A DNA stretch of 64,000 bases from Skeletonema tropicum (GCA_037178625.1 CM074134.1:620001-684000); one strand, 5' to 3'. Shown: positions 1 to 11,395, counted from the stretch's first letter. The notes: generated by a model from the letters alone, not told the origin. Numbers and translations are program-made.

Positions 1-1
1 T

Positions 2-1669
2 ACTGGAAAGAACAATCGCAAGAGTGACTTTGAAACGTCCACTAGGAATGATGTGCCAATACAAAATGGCAATGGCGAGCTTGAGAATTCATCATCAGCG
101 CGAACAACTACGGCAATCGTTGTGCAATGGTCAAGGAATGCACTTCAAAATTTGCAAAAGAAGAGGAAAAGAGATCAATCAAACAACCCCAGCAGTGGAG
201 ACAAACAACGCAACTCTACCAAAAGCAACTCCACGACAAACAAGACTAGCTCATCGGATATTAAAGCGCTCTTTTGCACTCTCAAGAAGGAACACGTAGA
301 ACATCAAGTAGCATTACAGAGTCTGATGCGAGCATTGAAGTGTCGACCTGGTGACATTGGCCTAGCTGGCATCAAGGATATGAAGGCAATTACCTATCAA
401 TTCTGTACACTTCGAAATGTTGACATGAAACGAGCCCAGCGGCCAATCTTGGATGAGAGGATTAGTCTATCCGATTTTGTCCCTGTCACGAACTTCCTGT
501 TGGATCGAGGAAGGTTGATTGGTAACCAGTTTGAGATAACACTTCGAAACTTGAGACAGATAGAACGACTAGAAGAAGATGACAGGCCGTCTTCGTGGAA
601 GGAACGAGCTGTGCCTGTCAGATCATCTCATCTTGATGCCATGGTCGATCGTGTCGTCAAGCACGGCTTCATCAATTACTATGGAGAACAAAGAGTAGGC
701 GATGCTGGCGAAGAAGAATATGTAGGCGTTCGCTCTTTTGACGTTGGGCGAGCGTTACTGAAACAAAACTTTTCATTGGCAGTTGATTTGATTATGGAAG
801 GAAGGTCAAGCAATGTATACAATCCGACACAAGAAGAGGTAAGTCGCATCGTTTGCGCGTTGTGTTATCGCTACGCTCAGATACTCACAATGCCCTTTGC
901 TCCAGACGAATACTCGTCAGACATGGAAGGCAACTAAAGATGCTAGAGTCACGCTGAAAGAATTTCCAAAGAGTAGAAATGTAATGGTGCGTGAGAGGGA
1001 TTTGATGAGGGGTTTGTTACGATATGGAGACCCTCTTGAGGCAGTGAAAACTGTGCCGCACAATACAAGGACATTTTGGGTTCATGCGTGAGTGATGTGA
1101 TGTGTGTAGTATATCCTTGTGGAGACTTGTGTTCTTTTCATGGCAGTGGGACCTCATTAATGTTCTTGTTCCATGATAAATGTAGATACCAGTCGCTTGT
1201 TTGGAACAAGGTCGCGACTGAAAGAGTGAGGAAATTTGGCATACAACCTGTTGAAGGAGACTTGTACTTCCAAGACAATGAAAGCGAAGTAAGTGTTGTG
1301 ACTGACCCCAAGACTGTCAACATTTGTCAAGTTGTTCTTCCTCTTCCTGGGTATACGATTCAATACCCCAAAAATGCAATCGGAGATCTTTATAGAGAGA
1401 TTCTATCAGCTGATGGTGTACAACTTTCTGTCAAGAATGAGACGGAAGAATCTTCAGCAAAAGGAAGTTATCGCAAATTGATTCAACATGCAAACAATCT
1501 AAAGTGGGAGAATGTTGCACAAAACGAAGAGGATAAATCCATTTCATTACCTGATGGCGTGGTGGATGCAGCACGGTTCACGTTTGAACTTGATAGTGGC
1601 TGTTATGCAACCATGATGCTGAGAGAATTGATGCTTACAACCATGTCGAGAGGGATTGGAAAATGTTGA
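2..1669 (+). CDS. PUS7: tRNA/mRNA pseudouridine synthase, PUS7/TruD family (5' partial)
   Basis: The frame is open from the left edge, so the start lies outside the window. I read three exons: 2-838, about 906-1087, and 1186-1669; the second acceptor could instead be at 920/921. Introns are GT-AG (donors GTAAGT at 839 and GTGAGT at 1088). The protein shows the TruD catalytic motif GLAGIKDMKAITYQ with the key Asp, the family motif GFINYYGEQRVGD, then HAYQSLVWNKV built across the second intron, and a C-terminal FELDSGCYATMMLRE block. These are the ordered landmarks of eukaryotic PUS7, which converts uridine to pseudouridine in tRNA and mRNA. A Ser/Asn/Lys-rich stretch lies near the visible N-terminus. 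Family assignment is firm; RNA targets are not visible from sequence. Confidence 0.9.
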
Positions 1670-1749
1670 CACACAAACTTAGATATTACGCAAAACATGT
1701 AACATAAAAGCTATAAGCATGAATTAGTTTACATTACATGAAGGTGTAT

Positions 1750-3373
1750 TTAAAGCTTCGCTCTTCTGCTTCTGTCGTACAAATTGGCAACAGCCTCTTC
1801 TGAGCCCAAAACTCCAACCAAGTTAGGCTTGCTGCCGAACGCCTCGTCATACAAATCAATAACCTTACCCTTAGAGCTTCCGTCCTTTACCCTGGTTTCA
1901 AAACTCAATGGTTGGAAGAAGTCTCCTCCTTTATACCTGTTGATCATGATACCGCCAATAATGGAGACCTCGTTGGCAAAGTCCCACACATCGGGAGTTC
2001 CCTCCACGCACTCATCAATGAGATCACGCACGATTGCATACATTTGATATGTAACAAAGGATATCGGATCAACTGCCTTCTCAATACCTCCCAATCTAGG
2101 CTCCAACAAATTGACAATTGTGTTGAGCTGAGGATCGAACAAGTCTGTATCACCATTTCCACCTGCTGGCTTGGATGCTGCGTCACCCTTGCTTGAAATG
2201 ACGCTGTACGCACCAACTGCGGCTCCACATGCTTTCGATACCTTTGCTTGTCCGTCTCTTTGTAACGCTCCAACTTTTCCAGCTGCGTCAATACCTACGT
2301 GATAGGGGGTGATTTCATACATATCTGAGATTTTTACGGTGCCAAAAAGCATCGACAAAGTGATTATATGCATAGCTAAGGGTCTTACCAACGTGAGGAG
2401 CAAACATCACAAGGAGCTTCCCTTCATCAGGCACATGATGCAAGAAGGCTCGAAATCCACTCTTTCCTGCAAAGGGAAGACCTGCCAATCCACCTAAACT
2501 GAACCCTTCCTATGATTGATACGTGTGGCATTTTTGTAAGCCGATCAGGTCCGCACAAAGAACTCATGAAGGATACAGCACTCTTATTAGGTACACTCAC
2601 CTGCCAACGATTGACCATCAAAGCAACAAGCTGCTCATCCTTATTGTTGACCTCGTCACTGCAGACGGAGTGGGCTAGGATTGTATTCGCCGGAGTAAAT
2701 CCTCTCCCTCGCAAAGTCTTGGCAATCGCTTCATCCAAATCACCACTTAGCAACGCAGTCGGGAATGCTTTCTTCTGCGTCTCCTCCGCCAGCGGCTCGA
2801 TATATAACGAGCGGAAATTCTTTTGCGCCCATTGATATTCCTGAGAGTAATCGGCAACGATTGTAGCGCCAATAGCAGCGGCAGCAACTGAGATGAGACT
2901 GCGACGGCGTGCATCTGCCTGGATCTCACTTGCAACGGCACGGAATTCTCCCTTGTCGATGCTTCCGGAATCCATCTTCAGTCGTACTTTTTGAATAGAT
3001 CCATTGCAAACTTGACATCGCGCTGTGGTTTTACGCCACTCATCGCCGGATCGGACATGAGTAGTTTGAACTCGTCAAGATCGATGCTTCCACCCTTGTC
3101 TGCATCGTACTTGTTGAATAATACGTCAGCGTCTACTTCATCAATTACAACGCCTAGATCGGCGAGAGCGTCTGCAAAGGACGCTTTGGGGATGCTGCCA
3201 GAAGCTCCAATATCGATTGAGAAGAAGGCAGTTTCCAAATCTTCATTGCTGAAGGCGGCCGAAGCTCCCAGCGATGATGTGCGGCTCGCTATTATGGTTG
3301 GAGCCGATGTTGTAAAGGCGATAGAGGGAGATGTCTGCAAGAGCAGTGCAAAGAGGGCGGTGGCTTTGATCAT
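1750..3373 (-). CDS. EF-hand / LCIB-type (theta/beta-like) carbonic anhydrase family protein, plastid-targeted
   Basis: Minus-strand exons: 3373 to about 2976, 2975-2601, 2509-2389 and 2294-1750, with GT-AG introns 2600-2510 and 2388-2295. The N-terminus is a signal peptide ending PSIAF, as in diatom plastid proteins. Two to three EF-hand-like segments follow (DADKGGSIDLDEF, then a loop ending SGSIDKGEF). The C-terminal two thirds is LCIB/LCIC family: AHSVCSDEV, SLGGLAGLPFAGKSGF, FLHHVPDEGK, APHVGID and SKACGAAVGA. The Cys, His and Cys in these blocks match the zinc ligands of the family. The known role of the family is plastid CO2/bicarbonate handling in low-CO2 acclimation. The frame breaks inside the last EF-hand loop near 2965-2980: a TGA closes the upstream frame, and dropping two T's restores a perfect loop. 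Ca2+ regulation is inference. Confidence 0.85.
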
Positions 3374-3876
3374 GGTGGCGCAGGTTTATTTGCAAGAGGT
3401 CGTAGGGTAGCGACAGTAGCGGTCCAGGGTCCAGGCTTTATTATGCGAGCTTCTGCTTTATGCATGAAAGATTTCTTCTAAGAAGCCTCAAGCCTGCCTC
3501 AAGCCCATCAAAATTCCACCAGCTGAGAGGCGACGACCTTCTCAGATTTGCGATTTCCAGAATGTAGTGACAGCTTAAACATCAGACATGATGACGTTGA
3601 CAGTAGATATTAAGCCTCAAACTCAAAAAAGCTGATAGAGACACGTGGCAACAGCGGCCTCGTTAACCCTTTGAAAAGAAAAGCTTTGAAATCAAAAACT
3701 TCATTACTTGGGCATGAAAATGCAAATAAATGGCAAGCTCGATGCAATCAATAAAAAATGCTGACAACTCCGAGCGACCGAAGGAGGTTATGCAGTCAAT
3801 GCTAATCGCATGCAGCACCACACCAATCACCGCAACAGCACATATCCAACGAAAAGTGAACTCTTGCTCTTGCACG
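3374..3876. other. Divergent intergenic region
   Basis: About 500 bp between two genes that start away from each other, so it must hold both promoters. I see no repeat or RNA gene. A minus-strand open frame at 3663-3935 overlaps the 5' part of the carboxypeptidase gene and looks like a shadow. Confidence 0.5.
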
Positions 3877-5861
3877 ATGTCAATGATATCATTGAAAGTG
3901 CTTCTCATTCCAACACTAGTCAGCGCCGCTGGCATTCAGAGCAGCAGCAGCAGCAACAACAACAACAACATACAAGCTCCGAAACTACCTCACCGAAGTG
4001 ATCTTATGGTCAAGCGCACCCTTTTGGAAGGGGTTTCTCCGGCGTTCAGCACCTTCAAAGGCGACATGTACGCTGGCATGTTACCAGCTGTTCTAATCAA
4101 TGATGAGACAAGCAACTCAGCAGACTTCTCATCATACATGTTTTGGCTGTTCCAACCAGATCCAGATGCAACCGTCGAAGTGAGTATCGTACATAATGCC
4201 TTTCGTTGTTTCATCAGTAATGCATATATTTATACGCCATCGCTCAATCTCACAATCTTATCCTCTGCCTCTTGTATAGACCTTTCGCAGCGATACACTT
4301 GTCATTTGGCTCAATGGAGGCCCTGGATGTAGTAGTTTCACTGGTTTGCTGGCTGAAAATGGCCCTGTTACCATACCAAGATTTGGCCCAGGAATTCCAG
4401 CGCCTAACCCGTCATCAGCAGCAGATGCTCCACTTTTAGAGGTAAGCAGTAAGCAAACATTACCATATTGAAGGATCAATCAACTTCTTTGTGTATTGCC
4501 TTGACTAACAGGTATCTGACCTCTTTTTGTACAATAAGAATCCTTTTGCATGGACAAAGAAAACAGCAATGATATATGTAGAGCAACCAGGAGGCACAGG
4601 CTTCAGTACCGCGTCCAGAGAATGGACGGGTAAAGAGGCGGAGAAGAGAACAGAAGACGATGTAGCTGAGAGTTTCTACGCATTCTTCCAGAACCTCTAC
4701 TCTGTGTTTGGTGAGGAGTTGGCAGAGAAAAAGGTCTATATTACTGGAGAAAGCTATGCTGGGATGTACGTTCCTGCTATCGCTCGTAGATTCTATCTTG
4801 GAAACCAGAATCGTAGAACAAAGTCAAAGTCTTCGTCATCGTCGCTTCACTTCCTAGACATTCGAGGTATTGCAATCGGGAACGGTTGGATCGATGTTGA
4901 CACGCAGGGACCTACGTCGATTGACTTCGCATGGTGGCACCACATGATCGATCTCCCAACAAGACGTGTCTTACACGAAAAGTGGAATGAATGCATGACA
5001 GGAATAATTGGGTCCATCGAGCCGTTCCACAATTTTACAGCCCCGGATGAGTGTGGCATCATGACGGCTGTTATGGAAGCATCAGGAAGCACTTTCACAT
5101 ATGATGTGACGACATATGACGCCTACCCAGCAATCTCGGATGTTCCGGGGTTAACTGGTACATTCTTTAACAACAGAGATGTGCAAAAGGCACTGAATGT
5201 GGAGAAAGACAACTGGCTACAATGCGTTCCTGGAAGTGGCAGACGAAGGCTACATAACAGTCCACATCATCAAATAAGACAACTACTATTGCTCGACCAA
5301 GACCGTCGATCTGTCTTGCCTTGGATAGCAGAGCTCCTTGATGATGCCAAGATCGATGTCCTCGTGTACAACGGAGATCTCGACCTGTCATGCAATTCTC
5401 AAGGAACAGAATTGGCATTGGAGGCAATGAATTGGTCTGGAAAAGAAGATTGGAGGGATCCACAAGTTACAAAATGGTATAATTGGATTTCTTCCGACCA
5501 ACCTGCTGGTCACACGAAGAAGTTAAAGAACTTGGAATTTCTCGTTGTGTACAACTCTGGACACTTTGTTCCAATCAACCAAGCTGAACATGCTCTCGAT
5601 ATGATTGGTAGACTGCTGGATGGAAAGTCTTTCCAGGATGTAGAACTTCCGAGGTTTGTTGCTGGTAATCATGTCGCTACGTCGATGGGAAAGGTTACAC
5701 CATCGTATTCTACTTCATCGGTTGAATCTTACTGGTCGCCAATGGCATTGGTCGGCTTCTTCCTTGGCGCTGCAGTGTCCTATGCAATTGTGACATTATT
5801 TCCCAAGTATCGAAACGCTCGTGGCGGTTATGAACAATTGAATTCTGTTCAAATTCTTTAG
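3877..5861 (+). CDS. Serine carboxypeptidase (S10 family, KEX1-like, membrane anchored)
   Basis: Three exons: 3877-4179, 4280-4441 and 4512-5861, all joined in phase 0 with GT-AG introns (604 aa). I chose the ATG at 3877 because it opens a signal peptide ([15 protein letters not shown]); an in-frame ATG at 3730 gives no signal peptide at its N-terminus. S10 landmarks appear in order: [30 protein letters not shown] (catalytic Ser), [10 protein letters not shown] (catalytic Asp) and [10 protein letters not shown] (catalytic His). Near the C-terminus a hydrophobic segment (about [20 protein letters not shown]) precedes a short tail with YEQL. That layout matches KEX1-type carboxypeptidases that trim C-terminal residues in the late Golgi or endosomes. 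A Ser/Asn run after the signal peptide is low complexity. Confidence 0.92.
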
Positions 5862-5986
5862 GATAATCTAGTATGACCAATGAGCTAGCATGAGGAAGAC
5901 TATTGGGTAATGAACTAGATTTATCACAAATCTACGCATTCATTTATAAATATGAAACAACTTGTGAAGCGAGATCTCTGCTGCGA

Positions 5987-8362
5987 TCAAAATTGTGCAC
6001 CAAGATCTCGCTGGACTCTCTCCAACCCATTCGATTTTGATCCCAGTGGCGACTGAGGCAACAAGCCATCCATAACTCCATTATTGCTACCACAAGCACT
6101 ACTCGTATCGCCGTTGCTACTCATGGAAACATCTCCTCCTCCACCACCTCCTCCTCCTCCTCCTTGGCTAATACGTTCCATTTCACGAAGTAAACTTTCA
6201 CTAGCATTGCGCTGCGCATCCACACAAACATGGACTGATTCAAAGTAATCACAAACTTGTTCTTCGGTAAGTTTGTTGAGGGACTGTGCCAGTTCCTCAC
6301 TGTTGGTGGAATCGCTAATGGATATTCCCAAATGTTTGTTTAGGTCTAGCAGCAAGTCTTTTTCGCGTGTTACTTGAGCCTCTATCTTGTCCATGTGAGC
6401 TAGATGGGCGGAGATTACCTCTAATGCGACAAAGGTAATTTCCTCCGAGTTGTTGTTGTTGCTGCTGTTGACATTATCGTCTTTTGCTGAAGTAGATGAT
6501 GGAGATGCATCGGCGGGAATAATTCCATCGTCATTTTTCTCGGCAATGCTACTCAATTGTCGCTTATAATCCATTGTTGTCTTTGTCACATCAGCACTAT
6601 CATCACTTGATGTTGTTGTCAATCCATCAATTCCCGAAATGCGACGACTCAATCGTTTTAGAAGCACCTTTGCATCTTTGGGTGATTGACGAATTGCATT
6701 GTGGTGGTGGTGGTTGTTGTTGTTGTTGCTATGATTCCGCGTGGGACTTCTTTCATTCTTTGGCTGAGGAGTTTGCATTAACGATGCAAACGGCTGTTTG
6801 GGCGGTGGTGTCATTGACCCTTCCCTAGGTGACATTGATGTCGATGGTTTTCGCACCCTTGGAGGAGTGGACGACGAAATCACATGTCCCGATGTTGTCA
6901 CATAAGTAGACGTGGAATATGTCGACGGTGACTCCTTGTAATGGCGAATCTTATTTGATCCAGAAGAAGGTGTGGTGGTAGATGTCGATGGAGAATATCG
7001 TGACGATGATGATGATGATACACCATATTTACGATCCACCTTGGGTGTACCAATCACCGATGGGACATTCGCTCCTCCTCTACTACTCCCTCCTCCTCCT
7101 CCTCCACCCATCCCCACACCAATACCCCTAGAAGCATACGATCGATACGACGTATTACTCCTCATACTTGTAAACGATGTGGAAGTATTCAATGACAAAT
7201 CCCCCAAACTCGCCATATCATCAAACAGACCACCCCCACCACCATTCTCAATATCATCACGTGAGGCAGCCTCCAATAAATTCTTACGGAGACGTACATC
7301 CCGAATAATACCTGAATTCATAACATCATTCCAAATTGGTCGGAAGCGTTGAAATATCACTTGAAAGCCCCGTTTGGTTTCATTACGTACCGATTGTGCT
7401 GGGTCGGTTAGGGCACGTCCCAACCCCATGGCAATTTGGTGTGCTGCCTCGTAACTGAGTTGTTCTTCGGTACGACTATTCTTATTCTTCTTTTTCTTAT
7501 TCTTGTCACCGACGACTGGCCAAGTCTCCAATACACACCGTAAGTACCGTCCACAATCCTCACGTACATTACGATTTTTATCACTCTTCATCCGTTCCAA
7601 CAAAATGATTAGTGCCGATTTGACACGACAGTGTGGTATCAGTTTTAATGTCATGTTGACTCCATAATTGCGAATAACCTTGACCGTTTGAGCGGATAGT
7701 TGTAGTATGGAGGGGACGAGATCTTTGAAGAGGAGACGACCTACAAATGGTGGTGGTGGTGGTAGTGATTTTTGGTTTGATTGCTCTGATTTACTAGGTG
7801 TTTTTGTGTCTGTGCTGTCTGTATTGTTGAAAATGTCGTCAATTTCCTTGTCTGCATCTTTCTCTTTCTCCTCGTCATCCTTCGTAGCGTCCTCATTCTT
7901 ATTATCATTATCGTCATTATTATTTGGTTCTTCCTCTTCTGCAGTGAGAAAGGACGGATGACACTGCAATTTCACAGTAAGGAGCTCCCCAATCAACTCG
8001 GCAACCTCCTTGACCAAGGCAGATCGAGCATCCAATAACAGTGTTTTGAGAGGTGCCGCCAACCTTCGAACTGACTTGCTAGAGCGATACCATGGTACTA
8101 TCGCGGTAGTACTAGCGGTACCTCCTCCCTTTGGTTGACTACAGGGTGTCAAACTAATAGTAGGATCCGAAGAAGAATGATGAGATCCATTATCCTCCGT
8201 ATTGTACGTGGTAGAATAATCCGGAGTGGAATTGACCAGTGTTTTGAATGCCTCGAGGCGGCGTTGCCATTCCTCGGCCGAGAGGGAGGATAGTTTGCGG
8301 ATGAAGGTGTCGATGGGGCCTTCGTCTACTTGACCTCGGGGGGCTATGCCGTGGAGGCTCAT
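5987..8362 (-). CDS. CLASP: CLASP-like TOG-domain microtubule protein
   Basis: Single-exon gene of 791 aa. I start at the ATG at 8362 (MSLHGIAPRGQ); the open frame extends upstream without another ATG. The N-terminal third is helical and alternates conserved blocks such as EEWQRRLEAFKTLV, LLLDARSALVKEVAEL, VKVIRNYGVNMTLKLIP, SDKNRNVREDCGRYLRCVLE and DPAQSVRNETKRGF. This is the HEAT-repeat pattern of a CLASP N-terminal (TOG) domain, which binds tubulin. An acidic Asn/Asp/Glu insert splits this domain. The middle is a long Ser/Thr/Gly/Pro-rich basic linker. The C-terminal part has a coiled coil (AHLAHMDKIEAQVTREKDLLLDL) followed by a ten-Gly run. One TOG domain instead of several makes it a short family member. 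Confidence 0.8.
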   Translation of the reverse strand: MSLHGIAPRGQVDEGPIDTFIRKLSSLSAEEWQRRLEAFKTLVNSTPDYSTTYNTEDNGSHHSSSDPTISLTPCSQPKGGGTASTTAIVPWYRSSKSVRRLAAPLKTLLLDARSALVKEVAELIGELLTVKLQCHPSFLTAEEEEPNNNDDNDNKNEDATKDDEEKEKDADKEIDDIFNNTDSTDTKTPSKSEQSNQKSLPPPPPFVGRLLFKDLVPSILQLSAQTVKVIRNYGVNMTLKLIPHCRVKSALIILLERMKSDKNRNVREDCGRYLRCVLETWPVVGDKNKKKKNKNSRTEEQLSYEAAHQIAMGLGRALTDPAQSVRNETKRGFQVIFQRFRPIWNDVMNSGIIRDVRLRKNLLEAASRDDIENGGGGGLFDDMASLGDLSLNTSTSFTSMRSNTSYRSYASRGIGVGMGGGGGGGSSRGGANVPSVIGTPKVDRKYGVSSSSSSRYSPSTSTTTPSSGSNKIRHYKESPSTYSTSTYVTTSGHVISSSTPPRVRKPSTSMSPREGSMTPPPKQPFASLMQTPQPKNERSPTRNHSNNNNNHHHHNAIRQSPKDAKVLLKRLSRRISGIDGLTTTSSDDSADVTKTTMDYKRQLSSIAEKNDDGIIPADASPSSTSAKDDNVNSSNNNNSEEITFVALEVISAHLAHMDKIEAQVTREKDLLLDLNKHLGISISDSTNSEELAQSLNKLTEEQVCDYFESVHVCVDAQRNASESLLREMERISQGGGGGGGGGGDVSMSSNGDTSSACGSNNGVMDGLLPQSPLGSKSNGLERVQRDLGAQF

Positions 8363-8666
8363 GGTGGAGAATTGTTGTATTGGGGAGGTGGGCGGAGACA
8401 GAAAGTTCAAGCAGGTTCAAGCGCAGGATTTCCATGGTCATGGGTCATTTAGCAGTTTACGTGCAAAAATGCGGCGCATATATTATCCGGAACGGCTCCA
8501 TTGTTGATACTTATTCCTACGCCAAAGATGCTGTAGAAAGATTTGGACAAAAGAGATCCACTCAGCAAAATCGAAGCCACTGAAACGATTACCATTCGCA
8601 ATGCATCGACCAAACAGCCAATAAGCACCATCTAAACCCCTCTCACACAACGACAACAACAACAAT
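8363..8666. other. Divergent intergenic region
   Basis: About 300 bp between the CLASP-like gene (minus) and the small membrane-protein gene (plus). No gene, repeat or clear motif seen. Confidence 0.4.
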
Positions 8667-9245
8667 ATGCCACCAAAAGTCAGAGTAAAAATCCCCATAC
8701 ACGTCCTAGTGTACAGCATAGGGTTCTTCCCAGCCGCAGCCTACGCCTACCACTGGTACAAACACGCACCAACCGACGAAGACTTTGAAAAGGAACTATC
8801 CAAAAACTATTCTCAAAATATACAATCCTCACGTGACAAACATGTTCAAATGACGCAATTTTTACAAAATATGAAAGATCCGACTAATGCGGATCATCAA
8901 CAGAGAATGCAAGAGGTATTGTTGGGTGGGAGGGGACAGAAGAAACGACTTTATGCGGTGGATGAGGAGATTTATGGGACGGAGGAGGGGGCCAAGTTGC
9001 AGAAGGAGGCTGTGGATGGTAGTAAGATAATAAACAAGAATAAAAAGAAGATGAAGAGGAAGAAGAAGAAAACTGAGGAAGAGTCGGATGGGAGTAGTAC
9101 TGTCGATAATGTTGAGGCAGCGACAGAGACTATCACAACTGATACGAGTGTTCGACTGAAACAATCGGTTGCAGGTGTGGTTGTTGCAGGAACATTGGCT
9201 GCTGGAATAAGTATGTTCCTTGGAGGAGGGAAACGGTCTCAATAA
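8667..9245 (+). CDS. Small single-pass membrane protein, possibly PET100-like
   Basis: Intronless 192-aa protein. Residues 8-27 form a hydrophobic segment (IHVLVYSIGFFPAAAYAYHW), followed by a charged block with a helical pattern (DEDFEKELSKNYSQNIQSSRDKHVQMTQFL). A Lys-rich stretch (KNKKKMKRKKKKTEEE) follows, and a second weakly hydrophobic segment ends the protein (VVVAGTLAAGISMFLGG). An N-terminal membrane segment followed by a charged amphipathic helix recalls small mitochondrial inner-membrane assembly factors such as PET100, but I see no diagnostic motif, so the assignment is only a suggestion. It is divergent from the CLASP-like gene and convergent with the MYND gene downstream. Confidence 0.55.
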   Translation: MPPKVRVKIPIHVLVYSIGFFPAAAYAYHWYKHAPTDEDFEKELSKNYSQNIQSSRDKHVQMTQFLQNMKDPTNADHQQRMQEVLLGGRGQKKRLYAVDEEIYGTEEGAKLQKEAVDGSKIINKNKKKMKRKKKKTEEESDGSSTVDNVEAATETITTDTSVRLKQSVAGVVVAGTLAAGISMFLGGGKRSQ

Positions 9246-9401
9246 AATTTATGTTGTGGTGTGATTGGAGATTTTTGTAATGCATTGACATTGATTTCTT
9301 TGAAAATTGTAGGCGAGAACAGTATGACGATTTGTACTAAAGTTTGGGCTGGGAATCTGAATCTGAACGCGCCCCTAAAAGTATTTATGATGATGAAGAT
9401 T

Positions 9402-9570
9402 CACATAAGATAGCAGAATTCGATTCAATTGCATCACTTCTCTGACTTTGACTTCTTTGCCGGATGATAGTTACGATATGTGATCAAGATTTGCATAAGA
9501 TAGCAAAACTCGATTCATCTCTAGACCTACAAATTGCATCATTTCTTTGACTTTGACTTCTTCGCTGAAT
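9402..9570. repeat. Duplicated 3' end of the MYND gene
   Basis: Positions 9402-9462 and 9492-9570 are imperfect copies in the same orientation. On the minus strand both encode the Lys/Ser-rich tail and a stop: SAKKSKSKK* in the gene, PAKKSKSEK* in the outer copy. The outer copy lies beyond the stop codon in use and looks like a relic of a short tandem duplication. Confidence 0.6.
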
Positions 9571-11018
9571 GCTTCTTGCATTCAGGTTTGTGCTCTTTCC
9601 ACGCCTGAACCTGACACTCTCGAGAACAATACGAAACCTTCCTACATGCCGTGCACTTGCTAAGCGGTTTGAGCCGGTTTCCACAGTTATCGCAACCTTT
9701 GAATGATTCCTTGTATTTCGCTCCTGGCATCATTGCCATGTTACCTCTCTGCGTCTTCAACGCTGGACCCGCAATCATGAGCCTCAGTAGCCTACGATGA
9801 TATTCAATGTTGAATTCCAAAGGCTGGAACTTCATTGGAGGGCTGCCATCCCATGGCTGTGAATAATTGATTGCACGACTCGCCTCTCTCACTGCCTCTT
9901 TCATTTTCTGACTCTTGGGTTTTCTCTTGTACTCCTTCAAGAAGTCTGCGTAGGCACTGAAACCCTTACTATCAAGACCATTACTGTCCTCTGGAGGGCA
10001 AGCTCCTTCCCCTGCCATCAAGGTCACAGAATCTTCTTCTGCAACGATATCCTCCAAGACAAGGCGATGCATCCAACAATCCCCCAAGTCATAGTTATAA
10101 TACGCAACATCACCCTTCTTCATTAACAAAGCTGCCAAAGGACAGCCCTTATCATCCATAATTTTCTTGTAAATCATGGGAACGTGCATCGTATCAATGT
10201 ACGCACTATTCTTCGCTGGTCCAATAATAGTTCCATCTCGAGGGTCTTCAAATGCATAGCCGTGATACCCACGATGACCATCCCATCACCGGACAAACTA
10301 CCTGATCATGAAAGACAGACAAGCCAATACCAGAAGGCACCCTGACACGCCGCCAAACATCATTTTCGCACTCACACAATTCAATCCTAACAACATACGT
10401 AAATTTCATAGCTTCCGTAATCTCATCACTATTGTTATACTTGGATCGCCTCCCAATCAAAACATCAATGAATTGCATCTCAGGATTTTCCATATTGTGC
10501 TTGTCATACTCCCATGATGTATTACTAGACATCATCATTCTGGCCATGAAGGCTTCAATGCCGTCACTCCCCTCCTCTTGACGCGATGGGGGTTCAATAC
10601 CCCATTTTTCGACACGTTCGTTTGTATAGTCGGATCGGTCTGGAATGTAGGTGTTTGGATCTTCCGTGTAGATGATGCTGGAATACATGTGTGTAGATTT
10701 GTCATCGGGGTGGACACGGATATTCTTGGATGGTCCGACGAGTAGCCAACCCACGCCATCGTCGTTATTGTCATCTTCCTTTTCATAGGCGATTCCCTTT
10801 TGTAGAAGAGCAATTTCGGCTGTGCTGTAATCTCCTGATGGCGATGAGCTTTCATTGTTGTTCGAGTTCTTAGGAGTAGTTTGTTGCATGATTGAGGATA
10901 TGAGATTTCGCTCCTCTTCGTATTCGGCACCACCACCAGTATATTCATCTACACTGCTTGCATCGCTGTCGCTGACGCTGAGATTATCCCATTTGGAATA
11001 ATCAATACCTCCTGGCAT
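9539..11018 (-). CDS. pRiA4b ORF-3-like and MYND zinc-finger protein (frame break at about 10271)
   Basis: Two open frames, 11018-10248 and 10189-9539 on the minus strand, are parts of one gene. The first starts MPGGIDYSKWDN with an acidic Ser-rich N-terminus and enters a pRiA4b ORF-3-like domain (VVRIELCECENDVWRRVRVPSG). The second continues the domain (YYNYDLGDCWMHRLVLEDI) and ends in a MYND finger (CDNCGNRLKPLSKCTACRKVSYCSRECQVQAWKEHKPEC, given here in parts: CDNC, CTAC, CSREC, HKPEC). Between them the conserved GYHGYAFEDPRDGTIIGP is encoded in a frame one base off; removing one T (minus strand) at about 10271 joins everything. MYND fingers bind proline-rich partners; the pRiA4b domain's role is unknown. 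Either an assembly error or a real frameshift. Confidence 0.75.
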
Positions 11019-11133
11019 GGTTGATTAATCCTTTCAAGCTGACTGGCAATGCTGCGAAGTATCACTCTACTAGAGAGATGCTCTCGCTGTATGCGATCGA
11101 CGATCTGATGATAATATGGAGCCCGCGACGGAT

Positions 11134-11300
11134 GAGGAGGGGTGGCCTCGTACGTAGAACCATACTAATTCCGCTAAGTAACCAAGTTGTCAGCCACGAG
11201 ACATCGGACAGTTACTCCTGTAACCATTTTTGCTAATAGTGTGGCAGCCACGAGACATCTGAGAGTTACACATGTAACGATTTGGCTGACAAGTTTCCCG
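11134..11300. repeat. Left inverted repeat and GTTAC-type tandem repeats
   Basis: Positions 11135-11149 (AGGAGGGGTGGCCTC) recur inverted at 12489-12503. Just inside, a 53-bp unit is tandemly repeated at about 11190 and 11243; both copies hold CAGCCACGAGACATC followed by a near-palindrome of the form GTTAC-N4-GTAAC. The same palindromic core recurs in 12380-12475 and 41240-41560. Confidence 0.6.
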
Positions 11301-11395
11301 AGCCACCACCACCGACCATCAAATAAAAATAATAGTGTCCATGAGAGAGAGATTCACCATGGAACATTAAATAGACAACATAGATCATCAACAAT

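Noticed and set aside
3663..3935. Minus-strand open frame with hydrophobic segments
   Set aside because: Overlaps the carboxypeptidase signal peptide in antisense; hydrophobicity comes from complementing that region.
10210..10305. Intron as the explanation of the MYND-gene frame break
   Set aside because: A GTAG...AAG intron is possible, but it would remove the conserved VMGW and GYHGYAF block, so a one-base change fits better.
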